NCBI GenBank assembly: GCA_014885115.2
Contig: WKLE02000790.1
Location: forward strand, 1-21,161
From: Asterionellopsis glacialis
Taxonomy: Eukaryota > Bacillariophyta > Plagiogrammaphyceae > Rhaphoneidales > Asterionellopsidaceae
DNA: 21,161 nt
Reading direction: 5' to 3'
A program made the translations under genes and the position numbers. Of the stretch, positions 9,972-19,942 are shown piece by piece. Below the pieces are notes generated by a model that had not been told where the DNA came from, made no database searches, and saw only the letters and a program-made list of their open reading frames with translations. Numbering within the stretch: position 1 is the first letter of the stretch; each line of letters begins with the position of its first letter.

Positions 9972-11390
9972 ATGACATCCTCCTTTGTCAATTACGTGTC
10001 TTCCTTTTGGGAACCCTTGGCATCTTCAGCTGCTTCCAAGACCAAATCACCGTCATCATCACCGTCATCATCACCGTCATCACACTTTACGAATCCTGAT
10101 GAATGGAGATCAGAAATGATATCGTTAGATGTAGCTAGAGCAAAATTCATGATGCAACAAGAATCTACATTTCAAAAAGAAAAAGAAAATTTGTTATTGG
10201 ATGTCATGACATTTACTTGTTACGAGGCCACCAAGGATGCCTTGCTGTCTTATAAAAAACAGAATCAAACAAACAGCAGCAGCAGCAGCAGTGAAACTCA
10301 TAATGTCAACAATGGTTGTAATGATGAATCATCATCACTCGTTGTGGTATTGTCCAAATTGAATCAACGGGCAATTCAATATTATCAACATGGTCAATAT
10401 CCTGAAGCATTTTTATATTTTTCATCTGCCATGGTATTTGCCTTGGATCAAATGAATCGTAAGGAATGGGAACATTACAAACATTCAATTTGTCAAATGG
10501 GAACAATTCAATTAACGAAACGTATTTATAAACACATGAGTTTGGAAGTTTTGTCTCTGCTGGAAGAAGAAGAATATGAAGAATATCACCAAGATGATGA
10601 TGAACAACAAGAAGAACACCACCACCACCACCAACATGAGGAATTTCACCGCAATAGTGATAATAGAAAGGAACAAAATGATGAAAAGGAGGAGGACGAA
10701 GGAACAAACAACTACCGTCAATCACGATCCTCTTTCTTTTACAATGGTGTAGAATCTATTCCTATTGTCGACAATCATGAAACAAAACAAGAACAATTGC
10801 CACACCACCGTCGAAAGCCTAAACCACAAAAAAGTCAAAAACGACAAAGTACCAAGGATAGTAGTGACAATAGTAATAATTCAGATTCTCTTGTACTATT
10901 AGCTTCCATGGTGGGGACCTTGTGGTTTAACATGGCTCAAACACATCGATCGTGGGGTAATTATTATCAAAGTATCATTTGTTATCAACGTGCATGTTTG
11001 TCATGTCCCTTGCTACCCCTGGTACGATCAATACGGAATATGACGGCCTTGTTTGTATGTGCCGTGGGTGAAATAGATGCACCTCAATTGGTACATAAAG
11101 TCTTGGGACCCACGTATGCAAAGTCAATTGTATTGGAAGCTCAAGAAGCCTATGAAACATTAGTATTATGTAATACAAACAACAACAACAACAATAACAA
11201 TACCTGTACTACGAATACAAGAGAAGAAACAGAATCATCCTTGGGGGGTACTACAACAACAGACACAACTTTAAACGAAAACGAACGACAGCACAAACAT
11301 GGGAACCATCCTCATACTTTATTGGGTATTCACAAAGGAAAAGAGGAAGACTTGGTAGGGGAAGAAGAAGAGAAGCAACAAATAATTTAG
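9972..11390 (+). CDS. Low-complexity protein with TPR-like helices, function unknown
   Basis: A single exon of 472 residues starting MTSSFVNYV. I do not recognise the family. The Ser/Pro-rich N-terminus contains SPSSSPSSSPSS, encoded by a 12-nt repeat. Residues about 125-160 (LNQRAIQYYQHGQYPEAFLY...) and about 317-350 (LWFNMAQTHRSWGNYYQSII...) fit the TPR helix-turn-helix pattern, with small residues at the usual packing positions. Between them lies a charged insert of about 100 residues with Glu/Asp runs and a His cluster. The C-terminus carries an Asn run and an acidic tail. No signal peptide, membrane span or catalytic motif is visible. TPRs mediate protein-protein contacts, so a cytosolic or nuclear scaffold role is possible. 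The motif AYETLVLCN near the C-terminus resembles CYETLMTCN in the large TPR protein encoded downstream on the other strand. Several microsatellites sit in the coding sequence, so its length may vary between strains. Confidence 0.85.
   Translation: MTSSFVNYVSSFWEPLASSAASKTKSPSSSPSSSPSSHFTNPDEWRSEMISLDVARAKFMMQQESTFQKEKENLLLDVMTFTCYEATKDALLSYKKQNQTNSSSSSSETHNVNNGCNDESSSLVVVLSKLNQRAIQYYQHGQYPEAFLYFSSAMVFALDQMNRKEWEHYKHSICQMGTIQLTKRIYKHMSLEVLSLLEEEEYEEYHQDDDEQQEEHHHHHQHEEFHRNSDNRKEQNDEKEEDEGTNNYRQSRSSFFYNGVESIPIVDNHETKQEQLPHHRRKPKPQKSQKRQSTKDSSDNSNNSDSLVLLASMVGTLWFNMAQTHRSWGNYYQSIICYQRACLSCPLLPLVRSIRNMTALFVCAVGEIDAPQLVHKVLGPTYAKSIVLEAQEAYETLVLCNTNNNNNNNNTCTTNTREETESSLGGTTTTDTTLNENERQHKHGNHPHTLLGIHKGKEEDLVGEEEEKQQII
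10049..10083 (+). repeat. 12-nt minisatellite encoding SPSS units
   Basis: ACCGTCATCATC is present in three near-perfect tandem copies within the TPR gene at 9972. The same gene also has a CAG/AGC run (10275-10293), a CAC run (10617-10633, His) and an AAC/AAT run (11176-11200, Asn). Confidence 0.85.
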
Positions 11391-13265
11391 TAATGTCTCC
11401 TTACTAGAGTATATTTCTTATTTAATTACCTAGGTTTTTTTACATGACTTGAGCTTCTTGTGAAACTCTAATATAATTATTATAGAGTGTATGTTTAGTT
11501 TGAGGAACCTTGAGTAAAAAATTATTACAGTGTATATTTAAAAAAAAATAACACTACAGAGACAAACAATTCTGCCGGCTGCATCATGCGTTGAGATTGA
11601 CACACACCTGCACAGACTGACGGTCAAGACTTGGACGGATGGAAGGGTCGAGCGATATCGATCGCCTGCACATCGTTCGTTCGTGTCATGATTGTGAGAC
11701 GCTTCCAAAAAAAATAATGCATCATGCAAGAATGCAGTACGTAGGTTCTGCTACAATCGTCCGTCCGTGCTACAACAAAAAAGAAAAATGAACTGGACGT
11801 ACAGGGTACTCGTACAGATAGTCAGTCACAACATTATTGATTGTGACTCTTGACAGAGGACACTTCCCTTATCTGGGGCTGTTGGTTCCCAATTTCTGTT
11901 GTAAACCGGTATCTACAGTAGTCAGTACCGTAAGTAGTCCGGAATCACAATATTATGGAATGCATGAATATCGTGTACCAGTACCTCTGGTATGTGGTAT
12001 ACATGTGCCGTAGGTAGATCTGTAGATCAACTATTATAAGGTAGAAAAGTCACATCCTAACAAATGCAAGATATTGAATAAAATGCTTGTGCAGCGTTAT
12101 TTTCACACATTACCAAAAAATAATGAATTACCTGGAGATCCCGCTGTATTCTTATTGAACTTGAAGCAGTAACATAAGTACGTTTACTCTATTGCCACAT
12201 TACATTGATATCCCGAATAATGCGACACGATCATATCAACTTGAATAATTTCCTACAAAGGTTGAAGTCATTACTTAGGATGAATTTACATACAGAAAAA
12301 CTGTAGTCATAGAAAGTAGTACATAATTGATATTATGCATTAGTTCAACTATAAATCATTCAGTATCGAATATACTGTTTTCAAGAACATGGTTGAACGA
12401 GAACTAAGAAAAGTTGGGGGGTTAGGTCGCCTGCAGAAAGATGCCATATCATGTACCTGGTATTTACAAGCACCTCCACTATCTCTATAAAGGCACAGTT
12501 ACGGCATATCCATCTGCCGATCACGATTTTCGACTCGCCGAGCCTTTATCTTGGGCATCATTTCTGTTCACACTTACTGGACTAGTACTAAAATAGGTTC
12601 AAGTACACCCCTTTTCATATTTGATATTTTTTGTTTACACCGAAGAATCACAAGATTTTGGAAAGTCCGGAGAAACGGTAAAAAAATAATAATAATATAA
12701 AAAAAATATGCCCCAATACTGTTTTGTGAAGAGGAGTAGCACAGACATACTTTGCATGGGATGAGCATGTACCGGTACTGTGACTGACTTTACGGTTATA
12801 TAAATGGCTATAATATGAAGGCTAAGGTGGTCTTGGCAAGGGAATAAAATATTCCAGTCGTGACCCCCTAGAGTAAGTTGTTGTCGCTTTGTATTACCTA
12901 ACATTGTAGAGTGAATACCTTCTACACCAGAGATACCCTGCCATTGCTAGTTGGCCTAATGGTAACTCTCCAGAGTAATTAGTAGTGAACACTTCGAACT
13001 CACACGAGCTTTTAAAATTAATAGTTTACATTATTCATAGTGCAAAAGCAAACCAAGCTGTACTCCAAAGAAAGAAGAAACCAAGTAAAAATAATCACAA
13101 TGAAAAAATCCGTTTATTATGAATAGTAATGTGTATATCTCATAAGTTCTCTAATAGTACAATAATTATAATATCTTTAAAAGTATTCTGCTTCTTTTCT
13201 ATTGGTCTCAATTTGTCAAAATTAAAAACTTGTTTTTATCTCCTTCATTGCTTTTTTCCAAATGT
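11391..13265. other. Spacer between the two convergent TPR genes
   Basis: About 1.9 kb with no credible ORF. Both flanking genes end here, so it should hold two 3' UTRs. The part at about 11565-11800 is richer in GC than its surroundings and has CGTT/CCGT tetranucleotide repeats (TCGTTCGTTCGTG, TCGTCCGTCCGTG) and a palindromic patch, GCGATATCGATCGC. The remainder is AT-rich with GTACC/GGTAC words. A D-arm-like sequence near 12948-12966 does not extend to a full tRNA. Confidence 0.5.
12454..12462. repeat. Intergenic motif TACCTGGTA
   Basis: An exact copy of the recurrent 9-mer. Related words lie nearby at about 11975-12000 (GTACCAGTACCTCTGGTA) and 12769-12778 (GTACCGGTAC). Confidence 0.55.
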
Positions 13266-15623
13266 TTAAGCAGCTGGTGCTGCTGTAGGGCATGTAATCT
13301 CAATGGGATACAATTGTTCCTTCACACTTAAAGAATTGGGATTAAGTCCAGCACTTCTTAAGATACGTGTAGCTTCGTTAAAGGCGTCCATCATGGGAAC
13401 AACGTCGCCACGAGCCATGTGAATATTTCCAATTTGATTCAACGTACGTGCCAAGGTTGCTGGATCACCGCGTTGTCCATCACTGCCAACTTCAGCCAAT
13501 GCACGACGTTCAATCCTCAATGCTTGTTTGAAATTACATAGAGCACGATCTAAGTCACCATGTGAACTGTAGGCTTGTCCCAATTTATACATTGTCATGG
13601 CAACATCACGATGATCATCACCCAAGACTAATTTTTCAACTCTTAAAGTTTCTGAGAAGCAATCAATAGCTTCTTTGTAGTAAGATTGACTCAAATAACA
13701 CAATCCAATGTTGTAAAGAGCAAAGGCAACATCACGATGATCAGAACCCAACTTTTGTGAACGAATCTTATATGCTTCATTGAAGACGGTCAAAGCCTTT
13801 TGTGTCATGTTTTTGCGGTACAAGATAGTTCCCAAATGCATAAGTGTTGAGGCAACATCGGCATGATTATCACCCAAGAATGTTTTGCGAATTCTCAAGG
13901 CTTCTTGCAAATGTTTGAGAGATGAGGAGAAGTCACCCTTTTGATCCGAAATTAAACCAATAGCATTAAGTGTGGAAGCAATTTCTTCGTTTTCAGCGTT
14001 TGCGCCAAAGCGCTTGCGTTGACGTTTCAAGGCTTCACGGTACATTCGTAAAGCTGCATCATATTCTTGTCGTTGTCTGTAAATTTCACCAATGTTACTC
14101 AAGGTAATGATGATATTGGGATGCGTATCATCTTCTAAGACAGCCATATCAATGCATAGACCTTCACGGTAACAACGGAGTGCAGAGACCATATCCGATC
14201 GTTCAAAGTGAAAGTTACCGATGCGATTCAAAAGAGAAGCAACTTCAGAATGGTATTGGCCAAGTGCAGCACGTCCTACTCTCAAGGCTTCTTCATATAA
14301 TTCCAAAGCTTGAGGGTATTGCTTGCGTTCTTGATGGATTTGAGCCATGCCCGATAACACGACAGCAATGTCACGATGATTACGAGAAAACTTGCGTGTT
14401 GCGGCGCGTAGGAATTCCTGGTAGTGTTTCATGGCATCTTCCAACATACCCTTCTTGTGCAACGATTGTCCAACATTGAAGGCTGTGGCTGCGTAGTCTA
14501 AGGAGTCCGTGCCCAATTGTGCGCGACGAATATCAAGGGCTCTTATGTAGTATTCCAAGGCGGTGTCAAATTCATCACGTTGAACAAAAACACGCCCAAT
14601 GTTGTTGAGGACAGTAGCAATGTGCGGGTGTTCCAATGGCTCGTAGAACACAGACATGATATTGTAAGCTTGACGAAAGTAAGAGAGACATTGATCATCA
14701 TGGCTGGCATTTTGGCCATCTTCCATGACCATCTTGTCAGTTGCTGAACAATCATCTGATTGATGGTAATTTAAAACTCCCAAACAATTGTAGATCTGAG
14801 CAATTTGTAATTGGCTGTGATTGGAGTGTTGGGGAGAAGTTGTGGCATATGAAAGAGCAACATCGTAACATTGGACACTTTCACTCAATTTGCCACGACG
14901 ATAACACAAGCATCCCATGTTGATCAAAATGGAAATTGCAATTCTATTTTCTTGGGATGGGAAAATAGCAAATGCGCGTTCATAGCAGTCCAATGCAGCA
15001 TTGAGAGCTGTAGAATCCGTTGAGGACTGCTCGTCGTCTTGCTCGATTGAACAACGTTTGATTTGCCCCAAGTTGTAAAGTAAGATGGAAGCCGTTTGGC
15101 GCGCATCGTCGTTGCTCTGTACAAGTTCGTGGTTTTCTTGGAATGCGAAACCTTCGTCAAAATCAGTACGTTGGTACATGTACATATGCGATGCGCTGCT
15201 GCCACCTGCGGCGGCGCCTTCCATGGAAGCACCAGTAGTGAAGTGCGGAAGAGTGAATTCTTCACTGATACTGCTGGCAAGACTACTTGTGGAAGATGGA
15301 GAAGACGTTAGGGAAGAAGAATTGTCGTTGTTGCAAGTCATGAGTGTCTCATAACAAGCTTGTTCCAACAAGGCTGATGCCTTTGTAACATTTCCCTTTT
15401 GGTAGTAGGTAAGAGCACGATTGTTCATTCCAGATGGAGTGTTATTGATGGAATTCGATGATGTGCAAGCGTCAGTCATAGCGGGTGAAGCAATTTTCTT
15501 TTGTTGACCAAAAAGTTTCTGAAACAATGGACGCTTGTTATTCTTGGTATTGTTATTGTTGCTGTTATTCACAGCATTGTGATTACTTGTAGGTGGCGGT
15601 GTCATGAATTGATTTGAAGACAT
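13266..15623 (-). CDS. Kinesin-light-chain-like TPR repeat protein
   Basis: A 785-residue, single-exon protein starting MSSNQFMTPPPTSN. The frame stays open for 105 more codons upstream (to 15938). That stretch has Cys/Arg/Phe-rich composition and runs through an intergenic palindrome cluster, so I place the start at the Met where normal low-complexity protein sequence begins. An Asn-rich N-terminus (1-65) is followed by three or four irregular TPR-like units, then about ten contiguous 42-residue units of the kinesin-light-chain type (A-xxx-N-xG-xxx-G-x-A-x-YxxAL-x-I-xxxxLGxxHxDVA). A short tail ends PTAAPAA. Such superhelices bind protein or peptide partners in the cytosol. The heptad coiled coil that true kinesin light chains use to bind the heavy chain is absent, so a motor role should not be assumed. 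Nephrocystin-like scaffold is an equally fair label. Confidence 0.9.
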   Translation of the reverse strand: MSSNQFMTPPPTSNHNAVNNSNNNNTKNNKRPLFQKLFGQQKKIASPAMTDACTSSNSINNTPSGMNNRALTYYQKGNVTKASALLEQACYETLMTCNNDNSSSLTSSPSSTSSLASSISEEFTLPHFTTGASMEGAAAGGSSASHMYMYQRTDFDEGFAFQENHELVQSNDDARQTASILLYNLGQIKRCSIEQDDEQSSTDSTALNAALDCYERAFAIFPSQENRIAISILINMGCLCYRRGKLSESVQCYDVALSYATTSPQHSNHSQLQIAQIYNCLGVLNYHQSDDCSATDKMVMEDGQNASHDDQCLSYFRQAYNIMSVFYEPLEHPHIATVLNNIGRVFVQRDEFDTALEYYIRALDIRRAQLGTDSLDYAATAFNVGQSLHKKGMLEDAMKHYQEFLRAATRKFSRNHRDIAVVLSGMAQIHQERKQYPQALELYEEALRVGRAALGQYHSEVASLLNRIGNFHFERSDMVSALRCYREGLCIDMAVLEDDTHPNIIITLSNIGEIYRQRQEYDAALRMYREALKRQRKRFGANAENEEIASTLNAIGLISDQKGDFSSSLKHLQEALRIRKTFLGDNHADVASTLMHLGTILYRKNMTQKALTVFNEAYKIRSQKLGSDHRDVAFALYNIGLCYLSQSYYKEAIDCFSETLRVEKLVLGDDHRDVAMTMYKLGQAYSSHGDLDRALCNFKQALRIERRALAEVGSDGQRGDPATLARTLNQIGNIHMARGDVVPMMDAFNEATRILRSAGLNPNSLSVKEQLYPIEITCPTAAPAA

Positions 15624-15876
15624 GATTACTAGTCTAGAGTGGCGTGATTTGATAGCGAGAGCGAGAAAAAAAATGTGAATATGGCGGAACCTCACGAAAA
15701 CTCTTTTAGTCCTCCAAATACCCCGACAAAAACAAAGGGTGTACGTAACAGGTACGGTACATCTACAGAAACTGCACGTTGGACCTACTGGGTGAAATAT
15801 TCTAGGTACGATGTACACCACACCTTGATCGTGGCTTCTCGTTGTATTTTTCCGTCTTGTGAAGAACACTGTACGG

Positions 15877-15911
15877 TACCTGGTAGGTCCTACTGTACCT
15901 GGTACCAGGTA
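15877..15911. promoter_or_regulatory. Palindrome cluster upstream of the large TPR gene
   Basis: Three copies of the recurrent 9-mer sit within 35 nt: TACCTGGTA at 15877-15885 and 15896-15904, and TACCAGGTA at 15903-15911. The last two overlap to form the perfect 16-bp palindrome TACCTGGTACCAGGTA (15896-15911). The first two are separated by GGTCCTACTG. The cluster lies about 255-290 nt upstream of the start codon. It could be a dimeric protein-binding site; no known binding site was recognised. Confidence 0.5.
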
Positions 15912-17017
15912 AAGAACAAACTGTACGTGAACGCGCAAATGGAAAGAACAAAGCGAACACCAGGGTAGCTGTACATCATAGTAAATTAACGGCTTATATA
16001 ATTATTTGTATCACTAGTAAAGTAATTCCTGTGTAGGTGTGATATAAATTAATTCAAAGTTAATTTGTTTTTGCCATACTGGAAAAACAAGGATCACGTG
16101 GAAAGAATACTAAAGCGACGTGGAATTTAGTCATAGTTTTCGTTTCGTTCAGTCAGTAACAGAAAAAAGGTAGGTACTTGTACCCAATATGGTATCTTCT
16201 TAAGTACTTACACTATGTTCTTATTTTATATACTGACCAGCACAAGAACCTCTTTTACTTAGTATATATCATTGGTTCCCCATTTATCTCTGTTTAACGA
16301 GAAAATCGTAGAAGCGTTGAAGTTCGTATCAATAGAGTCTAAGAATGTGTCACAGTTCGCGTTGTTCAAATATTATTTTTGAATAGTAGTACTGCGGAGT
16401 GAAATCCTTAGATCCTACATAGAAGTTTTGCTCGTGAAGAAGAACATTATCCCCCAATTGTAGATAATAGGTATTTATTGTAATTATACATTTATAGGAC
16501 CGCTCCCTATAAACAACGATCATAGCTTCAATCACTTCTGAAATTACACCGAGTTCAACATGTGTGTCTCTATCGCTCCAAGTCTGGATCACGTTGCATT
16601 ACCGGTACTTGAACCTGGTTTCTAGGACCCTACGATTTCTGTGGTTACGGTATTCACACCATCACGATTACAAACCATCTACATTCATGTTGTAATAAGT
16701 TGAGGATTGGTTCCTAACGTATGTACTCCAAGTACAGTAACAGGTAGAATTAGTTCTTGAGGACTACGAGTATCCTGTGTATGAGCATTTTTCAAAAGGA
16801 CGGACAAAATCTCAACTTTAAAGAGATACTCCGTTTTTGTGGTACACAAAAATCTCATTATCACTGAATTTCCTAGATTTCTGAAGACTTTCTAGGAAAC
16901 CTGAAGATGCGAACCACCTTCATATACTATTCATGTAGGTTTCTACGACATATTCTTGAAAGGTATTTTAGCAAATTGCACAATTTCTGAAGGTCTTATA
17001 TAACAGACTAAAGTTGT

Positions 17018-17063
17018 AGAAAGAACAAATTTCTTAGAAAGAACAAATTTCTTTGAAAGAACA
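17018..17063 (+). repeat. 18-bp tandem repeat, about 2.5 copies
   Basis: AGAAAGAACAAATTTCTT occurs at 17018-17035 and again, identically, at 17036-17053. A partial third copy (TGAAAGAACA) follows. The flanks (16860-17000) are also rich in TTTCTGAAG-like words. No coding context. Confidence 0.85.
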
Positions 17064-18525
17064 TGAGAGGCTATTTTGCGAACAGTACAGAGAAACTCGT
17101 ACAATAATGTCCCTTTTCATGTCCTTTCTCCAATCAAAATCGAGCATGAGGCAATTACTGCTAATAAATACAAATAATTTCCATGTACATTAGACAACAA
17201 AAAATTAGCACCGATCGGCGATTCGCTTCTTTCAGCCCTGGTTGCGGTTCGATCGAATTCTCAGATTTAGTCGTGAAATTTCGAAATGATAAAGTGACAA
17301 GAAAGAAGCTTCTGCAGTGTTTCTCAAAAAGTGACTTTTTCGACGAAGTCAGCATCTCTGTTCTACGTCCTTTTTACGGAATTACTGAGTGCTTCTCACG
17401 GATTTAAAGGTCATACCACAGTATTAGTCGTGAAATTATTTGAAATAAACATATGAAAATAGCAGAGAACGTAAGTAGAAAAGAACCTTCTGTCTTCTTT
17501 CTCGAAACGAAGTCGGGTTGGACTTACTGTTCCTTTTTTCTGACATCTATAAACGGCCTTTCCACCGAATTTCTTAAATATAGACTAATTTTTAGAATTC
17601 TTTTTCCACGTACCAATACATCGATCATGTGAAATTTAGATACAAGCCCACCTCTCTCACCAGGCAAATGCCTCGTCACTTTTTCTGGAACAAGTAGAAA
17701 AATAATGTAGTAGGTTGTTTCAATCCACTGTGTTAAACATTCGCGATTCGCTTTTTCTACATATCATAGTCATACTTTTCTCTGCTTTCCTAAATGACAG
17801 TACTATTACTGCCTTTCGAATCAAGGACTACAGTAGGACTTGAGTTGTAGATTGAGAATTGCCTCATCACTTTCTCTCTATTCCACAAAATTATATTTCT
17901 TAGTTTTTATTCTGTTGCATCATCTACAACGAAACCATCTCGATGAGTATGCATTTGGTACAGTGCGAGAAGGTCCTAGAGAACAACCTCTCTATACCGG
18001 GTTGTCTTTAATCTTTCTCATTTTCTTATCCTCATTCACTCACTGTCATTTACAAAACAATGCACTATTTTTCATTTTAGTTTTATACCCGTTTTTTATT
18101 CTCCCTGTCTCGAAAAAGAATGTTTACTCCTCCAAACACATTGCCATATCTCGTACTACAGAACAGTTAAGTGTATGTATTATGCAATTAAGTGCCGAAT
18201 GTTGCACTTGTTCAATTTCCAGGAGGAACAGAGTATGAGGGTGGATGAAGGTGAGGATATGGAAGAAAGATTGCATCATGATATATTTGTAGACAAGCAA
18301 TAATAATAGACGGACTAAATTGTTATTCTAAGAGCAAAAGAGGTTTTAAAGTCATTCCTATGCAATGCCATTCCGTCCTAGAGAATATTTTTACCATGTG
18401 TTTCACATCATATTCAACATTGCTCACAGTATAACTCAGGAAAATTGACTTTTATCGATAACCATCGACGACAGATCCTAGTATTGCATATCTCGACTAC
18501 AAAGTTATCTCGATATAATATAGTT

Positions 18526-18558
18526 TGTACAGACTACAAAACTGTTACAGTCTGTACA
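18526..18558 (+). other. Perfect 10-bp inverted repeat
   Basis: TGTACAGACT (18526-18535) and AGTCTGTACA (18549-18558) are exact reverse complements with a 13-nt spacer. It may be a hairpin or a dimeric binding site. It lies just beyond the possible decayed coding segment and belongs to no recognised element. Confidence 0.5.
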
Positions 18559-18625
18559 GTAGTTGATCGAAACAAAATAATTCTGCCGTCAGGTAATCCG
18601 TACAGGTATCACTTGAACTTGTCAT

Positions 18626-19109
18626 AGATGGTCTGATATAGCTTCAAACAATAATCCACAATGCGAATGCTCCCAGAATCCGATCAAGTACGTGCTGTTT
18701 GCATAGCTTCCCAGACTTGTCTGGTCATGATGACTAAGGACTTGCAGGAGCGAATTTCTTCTTGTCTGAACCACACAGAATAACCAAGGGTCCCACCTTG
18801 CGAAGAATGAGGCAAATTTGCCCATTCTTGTTCCAGCATTTTAGGACGGCTCAACTCTTTGAATTGTCATCAACAGGGTCGTTCTGCATCTCCAGATATT
18901 GGACATTGTGACTGTGACGACGGTGACGACAGTGAATGACGATGTGTATTTTGAGTGTGTGATGAAATGTCGCGAGGATTTCTTCGAAAGAAGTGTTTTG
19001 AACATGTCACATCATGTGAAATAGTATTGGGGCAACGAAGAATGTACACACCGGCCGCTTGAGAGGCATCACCCCTGAGCAGGGGCCTCCTGAGTGGATC
19101 CTTGATCTC
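18626..19109 (-). pseudogene. Possible decayed coding segment, unidentified
   Basis: This stretch is richer in GC than its surroundings. On the minus strand one frame is open for 79 codons without a start Met (19109 to 18873), beginning EIKDPLRRPLLRGDASQ and becoming Ser/His-rich. A different frame then reads MLEQEWANLPHSSQGGTLG... for about 50 codons, meets TGA, and continues protein-like for about 23 more. Composition suggests a broken gene with a frameshift and stops. I recognise no family. The plus strand also has modest open frames here, so even the strand is uncertain. Confidence 0.22.
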
Positions 19110-19150
19110 TTACCCTAATGCATGGACAATTTGGACATTTACATAATAAG

Positions 19151-19210
19151 TACCAGGTAAGGAAGGTATGAGACACCTGATTATGATACCAGTATCTGCA
19201 TTACCAGGTA
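19151..19210. repeat. Two copies of intergenic motif TACCAGGTA
   Basis: Exact copies lie at 19151-19159 and 19202-19210, with looser relatives between and after them (GATACCAGTATC near 19187, GTACAGGTACACC near 19360). Confidence 0.55.
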
Positions 19211-19604
19211 CAGAGAAAACAAAATTTTATTCTTCGTAATTTTTCTACTGAATCTAGTAATATTGTAAAAAGGTACAGGTTATAGAACTGTCTGTAAATA
19301 ATCGCGTGAAAGGTACTTTGGATTCTTTTTTCTACTGATTCTAGTCATATTCAAAAAAAGTACAGGTACACCCGTTGTTTACTACCTAGGTAGGACTAGT
19401 AGTTCTTATGTACTCATCACCTAAAAAGACAAAAAAAAAAGGTTTTCAAAAAATACATGCCAACAAATGTGTCTTGTTTGGATGTTGGTTTCCTTTAATT
19501 ATTATCCTCATACCTGTACTTGATTTTTCCTGCGGAGAACATTCGTGACAATTATACACCGTATAAAAATTTTATATGTACCTGTTCCGATAGCATCAAA
19601 GCCG

Positions 19605-19613
19605 TACCTGGTA
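19605..19613. repeat. Intergenic motif TACCTGGTA
   Basis: An exact copy in the context CCGTACCTGGTACGCG. It is about 430 nt upstream of the start codon at 20037. Confidence 0.55.
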
Positions 19614-19942
19614 CGCGAATCATTAATCGCGTTTAAATTATAATTACGTTCTCTAAATTAATGTAAGCTTTGTTTTTGTGTATGCATCATGAAACAAGAA
19701 AGTGTTTTATGATATTCTCTATTAATTGTGCTTGCATATGACTTGCGCCCAGAAGAGATGTGCTGTATAGTATTTGGTATACATCATTTGTATTTTAAGG
19801 ATTTCTTGATGGACAAAATCATATGTATTTGTAACGTTCTTGTCCGGTGGTTTGTTATTTCTTTCGCAATCATTAATCAGTTTGTTGCTTTCCGGCCCCT
19901 GTTACAACCAATTTCTTTATCAACTATGCTGCATGTAGTGTT

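Noticed and set aside
12941..13010. Possible tRNA: AGTT...AACT D-stem with GGCCTAATGGT loop, and TTCGAAC downstream
   Set aside because: The D-arm is good, but no 5-bp anticodon stem, no canonical T-stem around TTCGAAC and no acceptor pairing could be found. At best it is a tRNA-like relic.
15675..15968. 97-codon plus ORF opposite the upstream part of the large TPR gene
   Set aside because: It runs through the palindrome cluster and has no recognisable domain. It is likely open by chance.
17018..17063. GAA/TTC array as a heat-shock element
   Set aside because: The spacing between TTC and GAA is 3 nt or more, not the 2 nt of the nGAAnnTTCn consensus.
17221..17260. GGTTCGATCGA as a tRNA B-box (also its complement-like copy near 9060)
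   Set aside because: No A-box at the right distance and no cloverleaf could be drawn at either place.
17145..17870. Distant inverted 11-mer (ATGAGGCAATT and AATTGCCTCAT) as terminal repeats of a mobile element
   Set aside because: The match does not extend, no target-site duplication is visible, and no transposase-like frame lies between the arms.
17840..18238. 132-codon plus ORF in the gene-poor region
   Set aside because: It begins at TTG, not ATG, has no domain, and has AT-rich hydrophobic composition typical of translated noncoding DNA.
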